This document shows positions 1 through 9,787 of a DNA stretch of 64,000 nucleotides, piece after piece (within the stretch, counting starts at the first letter, position 1; each line of letters opens with the position of its first letter). The notes below the pieces were generated by a model that was not told the DNA's origin, ran no database searches, and saw only the letters and a list, made by a program, of their open reading frames with translations. The stretch is from Symsagittifera roscoffensis. Its lineage: Eukaryota; Xenacoelomorpha; Acoela; Convolutidae. Made by a program: the position numbers and the translations under genes. The stretch lies in NCBI RefSeq assembly GCF_963678635.1, contig NC_087066.1, positions 518,201 to 582,200 of the forward strand, in the 5' to 3' direction.

Positions 1-27
1 TGAACTAGAAAGAGCAGTTCACATTGA

Positions 28-1413
28 AAGAGGAAGTATGCGGGAAGAAATAAACCGCAACAGACAAGAAGTTGGCAGGAAAAACGCTTGAAAGAAAGAA
101 CGGACGAACATATGACGAGGAACTTGTCGCGAATGACAAGAGAGGCGGAACAGAGAGAGTTACGCTTAAGAGACGACATGGATAAGTTAAGAATTCAGCA
201 AGAGCAGTCTCTTGGGACTCTTGACACAAAGATAGACGCGATGATGGAGAGGCGAACTCAGGCTATCATGGATAGGTTGGACGAGCTACTAAGCAGCAAG
301 AGTGGACCAAAAGAAGGAGAACCGAACTCGGGAGGTCCCAGCAGGGAACCGAGGGTGAACTTCAATGAACATCAAAAGAGGAAGACGTATGCATGGGGCA
401 GCTCATCAGGCTATGCCACCAGGGGTAATGGAACATGGGGCCCGAACAGTAGAACAAGTTCAACGGGGAACAGACAAACCTCTAACTAACGACCAACGCA
501 AGGCACACATGCGACCGGGAGGAGTGATTCCGGTAACAGGGGGCATGCAAGCCCGAGGAGGAGTCATGTAGGCCAAGCGGAGAACACTCACGGCGATTCG
601 GATTGCAGGGATGCACCGCATAGAGAGCCTTTGACGAGGTGTGAGGACACTCAGGCGGGACACTCAAGAGATGCTACGGCAATGGCCACAGCATTTGAAC
701 TCCTAAACAGGTCTTTGGAGACATTCCTGACAAGGTTATCCAGAACCAATGAACGCAGTGAGAAGTCCAGAAGAGTCTTTAAGAAACCAAGATGCTACAA
801 AGATGAATCTGATGGCTGTATTGATACCTGGATAGAGGTGATGAAGCTGCATTTCGAGGAAGAGGACTTGTCGGAGAGACAGGAATGCAGCGCGCTCACC
901 AGCAACTTAGAAGGGACAGCCCTGAACTGTGTCATGGCCAAGAAGCAATATCAACGTGACACTGCTGAGAAAATCTTCGAAATCTTGTTAAACCGTTTTG
1001 GATCAGGGGTGCAGGGGCACCAGGCGATGATGCGCTTCGAGAAATGGAGGCAACGAGAAGATGAAACGATAGACAAGTTTCTCGATGATTTGGAAATGCT
1101 GAGAAGACGCAGCCAACCGGATGAGTCAAACCGAAGGATGAACCTGGCTGTAGCCTCAAAGTTCATCGATGGTGTGAAATATGATGAACTTCGTACGATG
1201 CTAGCAACGCATTACACACCACTATCAACCAATGCGCCAACACCGGAGGAGTTGAGGCTCAAATCAAAAGAGTATCTTTTGTTGGACCCCCTTCGAGATC
1301 TGGATATTACAAGAACAATTATGGCAATTTTAACAACGGACCAGCAAACCAAGGGAACAATTGGTACAAACGGAGGGATGATATGGACAAAAGACGCTCT
1401 TGTGCTATGCTAA
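28..1413 (+). pseudogene. gag: Element A gag (N-terminal and capsid part), one internal stop
   Basis: One frame is open from 28 to 1413 except for a TAA at 487-489. The first in-frame ATG is at 112, but the true start may lie upstream of the window, beyond a stop at 25-27. The first 70 codons are charged and helix-prone (coiled-coil-like). The part from about 700 to 1250 resembles a retrotransposon capsid domain, with a W-rich, E/K-rich helical pattern including the segments 'DTWIEVMKLHFEEED' and 'FLDDLEMLRRRSQP'. Gag would form the particle shell. The frame ends just before the first zinc knuckle and passes into the +1 shifted frame at about 1400, where a small duplication-like stretch suggests an indel. 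Assignment as gag rests on this pattern and on the downstream zinc knuckles. Confidence 0.75.
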
Positions 1414-3142
1414 TTGCAGTTCAACGGACCATCATGTGTCAGCATGCCCAGCTTACAAACATGGTATGAAAGCAATAGGCTTTAGCCTCGAGGACGAAGA
1501 TGCGTCAGAATTGGACCATGAGGATTTCATGAGAGGAGTAATTGCGAAATTCGGCCCGAGGTGTTTCTTTTGCAACTTGGAAGGTCATTTCAAATCAGAT
1601 TGTCCGCAATTCTGGGATGCAGTGGCAGACATTAAGCATCCAAGACATGAAGAAGCTTTGTCAGGAGTGAAAGCCAGCAAGGCTCGACTTTTGAGTGAAG
1701 CGGAGGCACGCAGAAAGGATAAACCTCAAGAGCTGGCGGCAAAGAAAATGCAAGCGGTAACACAGGAGACACGTGAGCCGGAACCAGCAACTGCGGCTGA
1801 TGACTTCAAGATCGATTATAAGGCAGCCGCAAGGGATGCTCTAAATAGAGTACAGCAGGAACTAGTGACGAAAGAGATCGAACAAAAAGTGAAACTTGAA
1901 CTGGAAAATGAGAAGCTTCAGGAGCAACTGAATACCTTCGAAGCAACGGAGTTCGAAGAAACGAAAGCACCAAGCAGTTTAAACATGAAACTTAAAGTGA
2001 TCTCCGGTAGGAGGTTCGGCATGGTGCCGCAAGGAAACAAGATACAGTCGATAATCTCAGTAGCTGGACACCAGGTAATAAGAAATCTGAGTGAACCATC
2101 CGAGTTCACTTTGATGCATTTGGACACATATGCAGATTATCTGAGGCAGGTGGAGCCACGCACCGAGTCGAGAGCTGTGCGAGCACTACTAACGACGGGT
2201 GGCCCTTGCACGAAGAAACTTCATGGACGCTACCTGGAGGTCTATGGGCCGTATCAAATAATGCTGAACGTGGATGGAATCAGTATCTACACCAGGACTT
2301 ATGTAACAACAGATGATGACCAAATGGGGCAGATCTATTTGGGTGAAGAAGAACTCAAAGTCCGCAGGATAGGCCATGATGCCATGATGGAACAAGACGT
2401 GGTACACATTGGATATGAAGCAGATGTGACAGCACATCTGCTCGATACCAACGGAACAAATATCGGAGTCACAGGGCTTCTGGACACAGGAGCGGTAGTG
2501 AGTGTGAGGCCGATAAAAACTTGGGAAAGAATGGGCTTCACGCGGGACGATCTGATTCCTACGAATCTCCGACTGGCCGCAGCCAATCGAGGAGCTATCT
2601 ACGTAGCCGGTAGAACACCAATAACCGTCCTCCACATGGGAGGACGAGATCTTTGGATGAGCTTCCTGGTGGTAGAGAATCTGGACGACGCCGACCAATT
2701 CATCCTGGGCAGAGATTTTGTCAGGAATTTTGACATGATGATTGACTTGAACAGCGGTCTGAGACGGATTAGAAACCCGGACCGAAAGTATGTTAAGAGA
2801 CCAATTAATAGGATAATAACAGACGAAAACAAGGTACCAATTTTTTTGGATAGAAAAGTAAAACTACAACCAGGACAAGCGGTGGTAGCAATTTTTAGAA
2901 TGAGAAATTTGAATTCGTTAAGTGATAGTAAACAGGTTTGCTTAGTACCGAATCCAAATAGTCAGAGTTCGGTGATTTTAGGCCGGAGCTTCTCGGTAAC
3001 GCGAAACGGACTGTGTGTCAGTGTGGTATTGAACACACTGGACACCACGGTTTCAATCCAGCGTGGAAAGAAGCTTGGCTACGCTTTGCCGATGAGGGCC
3101 GACTATGAGGAGACACAAAACTTGAGAGGATTAATGAGTTAA
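1400..3142 (+). CDS. gag: Element A nucleocapsid zinc knuckles and aspartic protease
   Basis: This frame opens at a non-ATG codon because it continues gag after a frame change. The first knuckle is imperfect (C-x3-C-x4-H-x4-C at the very start). The second is classical CX2CX4HX4C ('CFFCNLEGHFKSDC', codons from about 1561). A charged helical stretch of about 150 codons follows. A retropepsin-like motif LLDTGAVVS lies at about residue 361-370 (near 2480), with a later ILGRD-type strand (near 2700), as expected for a retroviral-type aspartic protease. It would package RNA and mature the polyprotein. It stops at 3140-3142, and the RT frame is already open just upstream in the -1 frame. This portion of 580 codons is uninterrupted. 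Confidence 0.85.
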   Translation: MCYANCSSTDHHVSACPAYKHGMKAIGFSLEDEDASELDHEDFMRGVIAKFGPRCFFCNLEGHFKSDCPQFWDAVADIKHPRHEEALSGVKASKARLLSEAEARRKDKPQELAAKKMQAVTQETREPEPATAADDFKIDYKAAARDALNRVQQELVTKEIEQKVKLELENEKLQEQLNTFEATEFEETKAPSSLNMKLKVISGRRFGMVPQGNKIQSIISVAGHQVIRNLSEPSEFTLMHLDTYADYLRQVEPRTESRAVRALLTTGGPCTKKLHGRYLEVYGPYQIMLNVDGISIYTRTYVTTDDDQMGQIYLGEEELKVRRIGHDAMMEQDVVHIGYEADVTAHLLDTNGTNIGVTGLLDTGAVVSVRPIKTWERMGFTRDDLIPTNLRLAAANRGAIYVAGRTPITVLHMGGRDLWMSFLVVENLDDADQFILGRDFVRNFDMMIDLNSGLRRIRNPDRKYVKRPINRIITDENKVPIFLDRKVKLQPGQAVVAIFRMRNLNSLSDSKQVCLVPNPNSQSSVILGRSFSVTRNGLCVSVVLNTLDTTVSIQRGKKLGYALPMRADYEETQNLRGLMS

Positions 3143-3156
3143 AATCTATTCATAAA

Positions 3157-3597
3157 TTGTTTTCAATGAAATCCGAAACGGACGACGGCTTATCAAGCTG
3201 CTCGAATTTTCCGGAACGCCCCTCGTCATATGAACTAGAATCTGACAAACCGGTTTTGCCAGAGATAGAACATTTGAAAGGGAAGATAGGTGAGGGGGAT
3301 CTCGAAAAATTACGGGACCTCCTAAATCGGAACGCAGATGTATTTTCAAAACATAAGGCGGATATCGGTTGCTGTAATTTCGTCGAACATGAAATCGAAC
3401 TAGAAGAGGGCGCCGTTCCCCATAGGGAAGGCGCAAGGCGAATGACGCCACACAAATCGGAAGCGTGCCGAGCGGAAATAGAAATGTTGCTTGAATACGA
3501 CATGATAGAACCCTCTAAATCGCCGTGGGCTTGCGGGGTAGTAATGGCGAAAAAGAAAGGGGGCAGCTTAGATTTTGTTGCGACTTTCGTTACTTGA
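3157..3597 (+). pseudogene. pol: Element A reverse transcriptase, N-terminal fragment
   Basis: The frame is actually open from about 3112, overlapping the protease frame by about 30 nt, so no start codon is needed. It contains the region that precedes RT in Ty3/gypsy elements (a stretch ending in 'NADVFSKHKADIG') and the start of RT ('MIEPSKSPWACGVVMAKKK'). It then goes out of frame at about 3565 in the middle of the conserved LRFCxDFRYLN motif, which continues in another frame. The indel is a decay lesion. RT would copy the element RNA to DNA. Confidence 0.85.
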
Positions 3598-4604
3598 ACG
3601 CGCTAACTATAAACGATGCGTACCCGATACCGCGAATAGACGAGAGCCTATCTAAGCTTGGTGATGCCAAGTTCTTCACCACATTGGACTTAGGTTCTGC
3701 CTTCTGGCAGGTCCCTCTGCGAAAGAAGGACTGAGAGAAAACCGGATTTGCGTGCGATTTGGGATTGTACCAGTGGAAGAGGATGCCCTTCGGCTTGTGC
3801 AATGCAACGGCCACTTTTCAAAGACTGATGGCTCAGGCTTTGGCGAGTGTGACCAAGAAGTACGGGAATCTCGTGATGTGTTACGTGGATGACGTAGTCA
3901 TAGCGACACCGACCCTGGAAGACCACATTGATAGGCTCGATGAGGTCTTTGGATGCATGAAAAGAGCAGGATTAAAGTGCAAACCATCGAAATGTGAAAT
4001 CCTTAGGGATTCGATTAAGTACCTGGGAAGATTGGTGGATAGGCATGGTGTGAGGCCGGACCCGGAAGCAGTGGAAGCAGTGTTGACATGGAAAGCTCCC
4101 AGAACGGACATACAGCTCCTGAGCTTCCTAGGGTTTGCCAATTACTACCGAGAATTCATAAAAGGATATGCGGACAAGGTGTATCCGATGCAGAAGCTGA
4201 TGCGCAACAAGGAGAAAAAGTTCGAATGGAACGATGAGGCACAGGTTGCTTTCGAGAACATAAAGCGGGAACTGTGCGAAGCGCCAGTGCTGGGCATGCC
4301 TACAGAAAAGGGCATGTATGTTCTCGATACAGACGCATCGGTGGTAGCCATCTCAGGAATCTTGCATCAAGAACAAGAATGGAACGGAAGAACAGTTCTC
4401 CGTTCCATTGCATATGGCAGCAAGGTCTTGAGTCACGCAGAGATGAAATTTGGCTCACCAAAAGCAGAAATGTTTGCAGTAGTCACCTTCGTGGAAAAGT
4501 ACCGTGCATACTTGGGGAGCGCTCCCTTCAAGTTACGCGTGGACAACAGAGCGTTATCCTGGTTGAAAACCTACTCGATGGATCAGAGTTATATTGGTAG
4601 ATGA
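3525..4604 (+). pseudogene. pol: Element A RT palm/thumb and RNase H, internal TGA
   Basis: RT resumes in this frame with 'FCCDFRYLNALT', a PIPRID motif and 'LDLGSAFWQ'. The catalytic YVDD box is at 3882-3893, followed by a thumb with 'FLGFANYYREFI'. The RNase H domain ('VLDTDASVVAISGIL', 'RVDNRALSWL') follows. A TGA at 3732-3734 interrupts the RT and a second TGA at 4602-4604 ends the frame inside the RNase H C-terminal region. The same frame stays recognisable to about 4740 ('NADSLSKKTEF'). Both stops fit single base changes, the second from a tryptophan codon usual at that place. The call as Ty3/gypsy RT is firm. Function is lost. Confidence 0.92.
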
Positions 4605-4705
4605 ATAGTCAGATTGGATGGCTACCATATGATAACCGAACATAGGATGCGTGATAAACACCAGAATGCTGACAGCCTCAGCAAGAAAACTGAATTTATG
4701 AAAGA

Positions 4706-5737
4706 TTGGAACAGAAGCAGGCCAATCAGGCGGAAATAAAGGAGGGATTCTCGTTTCTGTACAAAGAAACTTATGAAGCGCTTCCCTTAACGAGATGCTT
4801 GGATAAGTCTGGACATCCAATTCCAGGGCATCCTGAGTTACCTGTAGAGAAAGCAGCCAGGATAAAGATCCTATCCAAGGAGGACCCTGTCCCCTTGGAT
4901 CTGTTGCTGCGCTCGAACCTGGTCCAGCAAGAACTCTCTCGCATGAAAATAAACAGCCTCTCATTATTGGATAAAACGGTGCAAGTCACACCACAAGTGA
5001 TGCGGATGCTGGGTGGATTGTTAGAAAGAGAAGTGACCAGAGATGATCCCGAGTGGACAGCAGCAGTGGCATCGCTAACAGTCAGTGAGAAGGTGAAGAT
5101 CATGCCGTCCAGACGACAGCACGAAGAAAACGAGAGGGATTGTAGGACAATAGTTCAGCAACTAGTATCCTCAATATCCCAAGAGGTTTTAACCAGTACT
5201 TCTTACGGACAGAAAGAACAGGGGAGCAGCAAGCGAAAGAAAACCGTCACCTTTGTGGACCGGGATAAAGAGGGTGAAGAGGTAGAACAAAATCTGCTGC
5301 AGGATTATTTGTCCGGGGAGACGGATGATGAGAAGAACCAGCGATCACAAGATCAACACCCGGGACAAGAAAATTTGTCCGGGGAGTCTGAGATAGACGA
5401 GAAAATTCCTGATGAGAAACAGGACCTAGAGAACAAGGTTTTGTCCGGGGAGTTCAGATGGATGCAAAGAAAGCAGAGACATGATCTGGAGGAGCGTGCA
5501 GTCTCCAGCACAACCTCTTCGACGGAGGATAATTCAGGAAGCTCAGGAATGGACACCTATTCAGACAGGAATTCGAGCTCGGCATCAGAACTGTCAGATC
5601 TAGCGATACACACGCTCTATTGGAAACTCGGGCAAGGGACCTGGACAGAGAGGTGTACCAGGATCCTGACAGCGATCGCTACCTTATACCAAGCGAAAGA
5701 GTCTTTGACAACGCAGCGGATGATTTGGAGACAATAG
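4706..5737 (+). CDS. Element A pol linker with 22-codon LSGE repeats
   Basis: This 343-codon frame lies between RNase H and the integrase zinc-binding region. No known domain is visible. The last third is highly acidic and low-complexity. It contains three copies of an LSGE motif encoded by an identical 12-base sequence at 5309-5320, 5375-5386 and 5441-5452, an exact 66-base spacing, so a 22-residue repeat has been duplicated. It overlaps the following pre-integrase frame by about 120 nt, which suggests a frame-changing indel in that interval and not a true gene end. It is probably a spacer or tether within the pol polyprotein. Confidence 0.6.
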   Translation: MEQKQANQAEIKEGFSFLYKETYEALPLTRCLDKSGHPIPGHPELPVEKAARIKILSKEDPVPLDLLLRSNLVQQELSRMKINSLSLLDKTVQVTPQVMRMLGGLLEREVTRDDPEWTAAVASLTVSEKVKIMPSRRQHEENERDCRTIVQQLVSSISQEVLTSTSYGQKEQGSSKRKKTVTFVDRDKEGEEVEQNLLQDYLSGETDDEKNQRSQDQHPGQENLSGESEIDEKIPDEKQDLENKVLSGEFRWMQRKQRHDLEERAVSSTTSSTEDNSGSSGMDTYSDRNSSSASELSDLAIHTLYWKLGQGTWTERCTRILTAIATLYQAKESLTTQRMIWRQ

Positions 5738-6201
5738 CGGTATCGAAACGCTCGATAAGCCTGTTACCGCAGAAAGAGGTAGTCAGGACTGATCTTCTGC
5801 CGTTTGAACAAGAAACACAACCGTTGGCGAAGATTTGGTGCGTTAAGATGGAAGAAGACACAAATCAGCCCAACGAGCTGAATAGTCAGATGAGGGTCAT
5901 GAAGACATACTTGAAGGCGAGATACAGACTCTCGGATCTTCTAAGGGCGCAGAGAAATGATCGCATGACAAGCAACCTGAAAAAGTGGATCGAGAATGGT
6001 TCTCCGGATAAAGGGGACCTCGAGGAAGATAGTTATCGCAACCTGAGACAATACTTCATGCAGAAGGAAGGGAGGTTATATTTGAACAAGGACGGGATTG
6101 TGGCTTGCAAAAGAAGGGAGGGAGACAGAGTCCTTTACAAGTACAACGCGATAGTGTTACCGCAGCTCTATCAGACAGGTCACATGATTCAGGTCACATG
6201 A
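5620..6201 (+). CDS. pol: Element A pre-integrase region
   Basis: This 193-codon frame leads into integrase. The segment 'MTSNLKKWIENG' through 'YNAIVLPQLYQTGH' resembles the region that precedes the integrase zinc-binding domain in gypsy elements: helical linker, then 'GRLYLNKDGIVACKR', then 'IVLPQLY'. The frame is lost at about 6185-6194, exactly where the first histidine of the HHCC zinc-binding motif should be, and integrase continues in another frame. Confidence 0.7.
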   Translation: METRARDLDREVYQDPDSDRYLIPSERVFDNAADDLETIAVSKRSISLLPQKEVVRTDLLPFEQETQPLAKIWCVKMEEDTNQPNELNSQMRVMKTYLKARYRLSDLLRAQRNDRMTSNLKKWIENGSPDKGDLEEDSYRNLRQYFMQKEGRLYLNKDGIVACKRREGDRVLYKYNAIVLPQLYQTGHMIQVT

Positions 6202-6205
6202 TCAG

Positions 6206-7114
6206 ATGGGCCATCAGGGGATCGACAAAGTATATCAGAGGATCCTGAAGCGCTTTGAGTGGCCTGGGATGAAAAAGGCATGCGAGAAATGGGTAACAGC
6301 ATGTCTGTCATGCCAACAGGTCAAGGATCCAAGGAAGTTGCGATTTTCTTTACAATCGATCGAATCGTCTGAATTCAACGAGGTGGTGCAAATAGATCAC
6401 CAAAAGATATGCATGACAGACAATGGTTACAATCAGGTGCTGGTCATGATAGATCATTTTACGAAGTATGCAGAGGCCGTGCCCTGCATAACAGCCTCGG
6501 CGGAAGAGACATGCGACCACCTGATCAATACGTGGATAGCGAGACATGGTTGTCCGATGACGTTTCAATCGGATAATGGAACAGCTTTCGTAGGAGAGCT
6601 TACGAAAGAGCTTATGAGACGCTCACAGGTCGCTCAGGCTCATGCCACGACATACCACCCTCAGACGAATGGCTTAGTGGAAAGACAGAATAGTACGTTA
6701 GTGTCGATGCTAAGAGTATATTGTTCCAGGTACATGACCGATTGGGACAGATACATACCACAGGTGATGGGAGCATATAACAGCACGCAACACTCCACCA
6801 CCGGAGTCAGTCCACACATGATGTTAACTGGACACGAAAAGTCTTTACCCTTAACCTTCTTCTACCCAGAATATTAGGGAAAGAAAACGTCCCCACAGGT
6901 CTACGTGAGGGATGTGATCAGACGCCAGCAGGAGTTGAACGATTTGTGTAGACGAAATACTCAGCAGGCACAGGCAAGACAGAGGAAAAGATTCGACAAG
7001 AAAGCAGCTGGTGCAAAGGCTTACTCGGTGGGAGACTACGTATGGGTATTTCAGAACGTTATACCACCGAAAGGGACAAAGAAGCTCCTAAAAAGTGGAG
7101 GGGACCCTTCATGA
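6206..7114 (+). pseudogene. pol: Element A integrase: zinc-binding and DDE core, internal TAG
   Basis: The frame can be followed from about 6194. It has the HHCC zinc finger ('MGHQGIDKVYQRIL' ... 'CLSC') and then the rve core. The three catalytic acidic residues are seen as D in 'VVQIDHQKI', D in 'FQSDNGTAF' and E in 'TNGLVERQNSTL', in the order and spacing of DD35E integrases. A TAG at 6875-6877 interrupts the frame, which then continues through 'RKRFDKKAA' and 'YSVGDYVWVF', the start of the C-terminal SH3-like domain. At about 7090 the frame changes and the GPF motif is found in the next frame. The enzyme would insert the cDNA into host DNA. This copy is broken. Confidence 0.92.
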
Positions 7115-8550
7115 TTACAGAGGTGCACCAGGAGGGACGCTTTTATAGACTGAGTACTGGCCGAGCCGCCCACAACGAGAACATCAAGCCAGACAATCCA
7201 TCGACAGAAGACTGGTGTATACCTGCAGACATGGAAGAAGGGGATTATCTAATGATGGATCCTGCTTGTGAAGTCAATGAAAAGGGCAGCAGGAAGAAGA
7301 ACGATGGATACGAAGTTGTAGAGGAAGTTACGGATACACCGCTGGATCTGGATCCAAACGAGCAGATCGAAGCGAACGATGAAACCTTACCCTACGCAGA
7401 GGAAGATTGGCAGGATCCCGAACAGATAGAGGTTCCCAAGAACTTGGAAGTAGACCTTCCGTTCACGATGCAGACTCGTCAGAAGGACGGGAGGAGACCA
7501 AGAAAGAAGTACAATCCTTACGGTGACGACTTTGTAGTGGATAGGATAGATCTAAAGAAAATAGTGGAGGAAGTAGTGGGTTTAGAGGAAATAACTGTGT
7601 CACAAGACATTGACATAGTCAATGATCACAACGATGAGTGGGTTGACGACTGGTCAAAACCAGAGGTAGAATTCGACGACGAGCAACAGCAGTCATACGA
7701 ACAAGACTTAACGAACCTGCGTGTCTTAGAGTGGCTGAATGAAACGACCTCGGATCCTGAGGAGACCAGTGTCACAATTCAAGACGTAGATCGTGGAAGC
7801 ATGAAATACATTAAGACCGAACGAGATGATCCTTCCTGGGCCTCCCAGGAAGGACGACTACTCATTCCAGCTTCTAACCTTGACTTGATACCCGGTATGC
7901 GATCGACGGGGACGTCGATGGATATTTTTGTCCGGGGAGTGGGGGTAGGACTTACCCACACTGAAAACTTGATAATAAAAAAATTAAGAATATCAAGAGA
8001 AACAGGAGACTTAGAAGCAGAAACAGGCGAAGAACCTATGAAACCCGACATAGGCAGGGTAGTTGAGTCATATTTTAACTTACCAAATGAATATTCAAGT
8101 AACATAATACTAACAGACAGTGATTTCATACTCACAAATAGAACATGTGCGATAGCAATCACAGCAGATATGAGTTTTAGGACAGCGTTAGCGGCAGATT
8201 TTAAGAGAGAATACAAAAACGTGGAGTTCCTTTGGAAGCAAAGACCAGGGATAGGGGGCGTAGCAGCCTTACCTCCGGCGGCGTCGCAGATACCGGGAAA
8301 ATACTTGTGCTTCTTGGTAACGAGGGCGACGGAGAAGCAGCACGTGGACCCAGAGAACCTAGTCTTGTCCTTGACGAGGCTGAGGGACTTCCTTGTCGAA
8401 ATGGACGTGAAGGAGCTCTCGCTTCCAGTGTACGATCCAAACAGAGGAAGACTGCATCCTCGGGAATTGTACGCGCTTGTACACGTGATATTCTCTGATA
8501 CGAATATACAAGTATACCTACATGAGAAATATTACTTAAGTATAGGCTGA
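7042..8550 (+). CDS. Element A integrase GPF tail fused to acidic linker and OARD1-like macrodomain
   Basis: This 502-codon frame has three parts. Residues 15-55 give the GPY/F motif ('KKWRGPFMITEVHQEG') that ends Ty3/gypsy integrases. Residues 60-340 are acidic and low-complexity. From about residue 352 (nt 8095) to the end the pattern matches the macrodomain family closest to OARD1/TARG1 and yeast Poa1: a strand 'NIILTDSDFIL', then 'CAIAITADMSFRTALAADFK', then GxVA, 'LCFLVTRATEK', 'ENLVLSLTRLRDF', 'ELSLPVYD' and a final 'DTNIQVYL'. Macrodomains bind or remove ADP-ribose. By eye, the positions equivalent to OARD1 Lys84 and Asp125 are Arg and Gly and the glycine loop is altered, so binding without hydrolysis, or decay, is possible. 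The macrodomain part has no internal stop. Confidence 0.75.
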   Translation: MGISERYTTERDKEAPKKWRGPFMITEVHQEGRFYRLSTGRAAHNENIKPDNPSTEDWCIPADMEEGDYLMMDPACEVNEKGSRKKNDGYEVVEEVTDTPLDLDPNEQIEANDETLPYAEEDWQDPEQIEVPKNLEVDLPFTMQTRQKDGRRPRKKYNPYGDDFVVDRIDLKKIVEEVVGLEEITVSQDIDIVNDHNDEWVDDWSKPEVEFDDEQQQSYEQDLTNLRVLEWLNETTSDPEETSVTIQDVDRGSMKYIKTERDDPSWASQEGRLLIPASNLDLIPGMRSTGTSMDIFVRGVGVGLTHTENLIIKKLRISRETGDLEAETGEEPMKPDIGRVVESYFNLPNEYSSNIILTDSDFILTNRTCAIAITADMSFRTALAADFKREYKNVEFLWKQRPGIGGVAALPPAASQIPGKYLCFLVTRATEKQHVDPENLVLSLTRLRDFLVEMDVKELSLPVYDPNRGRLHPRELYALVHVIFSDTNIQVYLHEKYYLSIG

Positions 8551-8956
8551 GTGATGTGCGAGAGGGTGTTAGGCCAAAGACTAAGTTATATGTGATATGT
8601 GTGTTATGTTATGTTATGTTATGTTATGTTATGTTATGTGTTAGGTTATTAGGATCATGGGTAAGTAGGGGTTAGTTACCATGAACAACTTAATGACGAT
8701 CTTGGGAATAGATCCAAAGTTTGGACTGTCCAATCTTAGGTCGAATTCGAAAATTTTAGAAACCAATTGATTTTAATAAATTTTAGGATAAATATCTTTT
8801 TATCTGAACTGTTTTTAAGCAAATTTTAACGATATATGTTAAGGTGAAACAGACAAGTGTGATATTTGTGACTTCTTTTCTAGATCCTGATTGATCATTT
8901 AATAACTCACTTGAGTCAAATATCGAATCGAATCAAATCAAACTTGAAAGAATAGA
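8551..8956 (+). other. Noncoding gap between pol and downstream ORFs of element A, with pentamer microsatellite
   Basis: No open frame of interest. It contains a TTATG pentamer run of about seven copies at 8603-8640, then AT-rich sequence. It could hold signals for expression of the downstream ORFs, but I see no convincing TATA box or splice site. Confidence 0.6.
8603..8640 (+). repeat. (TTATG)n microsatellite
   Basis: About seven and a half perfect tandem copies of a TTATG pentamer lie just after the end of the macrodomain frame. This is a simple repeat, likely slippage-derived. Confidence 0.95.
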
Positions 8957-9697
8957 ATGGACAACTTCAACTTGGATGAATTGATGGAACTGGCAGAGGC
9001 ATATGTAGGACCGATGATAGATGCGATCTATCGTCGGCTGATCGATCGAGACTTCGCTCTGGAGGACCCAGAGAGGGTCATGTTGCTGACCGCCCTGATC
9101 AACATCTTGGGGCACGACAACCGTGGGGACCGCCCCACGGAAGTCCTGTTGATGGCAGCATATGGAGAAAGAGGAGTACTAGACCGCCCGAACGTGAGAG
9201 CGATGAGGTGGAGAAACGGGGCTCTCTCAGGGAGTGACGTGGCGAATGAGCCTGGATTGGGAAGTTCTAGGACTTACCAACCAAGTGAGATGCCAATGCC
9301 CTCCAAGCCCAAACCTGGGCTGACGAGAATGCATCAGGAGATGAACAGCGAGGCGAACTCGTCTGGCTCACCACTGAGAGCAGCTGTGCCACCAAAAAGG
9401 GCGAAAGTAGCACAGAAGGTTCAGACGAACCAAACCATGCAAGATCTGGATGAGATGAAGGATGAGCTGAAAAGTACAAAGAAGGAGCTGGACGAGGTGA
9501 CCAGAAGCATGCTCCAGATGGAGGAAGATCGGGACATGTGGAGAAAGTTGTTTGAAGACTGCAACAAAAAGCAGGGTCAAGAGATTGAGCGCTTGAGGCA
9601 GGAATACAAAGAGCGATCGGAGCAGGTGGCGTTGACATCGGCCGTGGAGAAAATGATACCTGCAAGGGATATTCCTCGTCGGCAGTCCCCGATGTAG
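8957..9697 (+). CDS. Element A accessory ORF with coiled coil (unknown function)
   Basis: This 246-codon ORF starts at ATG 8957. Residues 1-60 form a compact acidic helical segment, the middle is Ser/Pro-rich, and residues about 155-220 are a long charged heptad-like helix with the look of a coiled coil ('LDEMKDELKSTKKELDEV'). An alternative frame is open from about 9670 to a stop at about 9778, so the product may originally have run on. No domain is recognised. A small coiled-coil protein between pol and a polyprotein could be structural or RNA-binding, but that is inference. Confidence 0.6.
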   Translation: MDNFNLDELMELAEAYVGPMIDAIYRRLIDRDFALEDPERVMLLTALINILGHDNRGDRPTEVLLMAAYGERGVLDRPNVRAMRWRNGALSGSDVANEPGLGSSRTYQPSEMPMPSKPKPGLTRMHQEMNSEANSSGSPLRAAVPPKRAKVAQKVQTNQTMQDLDEMKDELKSTKKELDEVTRSMLQMEEDRDMWRKLFEDCNKKQGQEIERLRQEYKERSEQVALTSAVEKMIPARDIPRRQSPM

Positions 9698-9787
9698 CTC
9701 TTAACGCCTCGATAAATGAGTCAAACAACGGAGACACGGCTCCCAGCATAGACAAATCGAGTAACAATCCCGGATCCTAGCGACACC

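Noticed and set aside
2189-2698. 169-codon antisense ORF opposite the protease region
   Set aside because: The sense strand carries the clear retropepsin motif. The antisense frame has no domain.
8603-8640. Pentamer run considered as a telomere-like repeat
   Set aside because: Only about seven copies of TTATG inside an element, not a known telomere unit. Simple slippage is sufficient.
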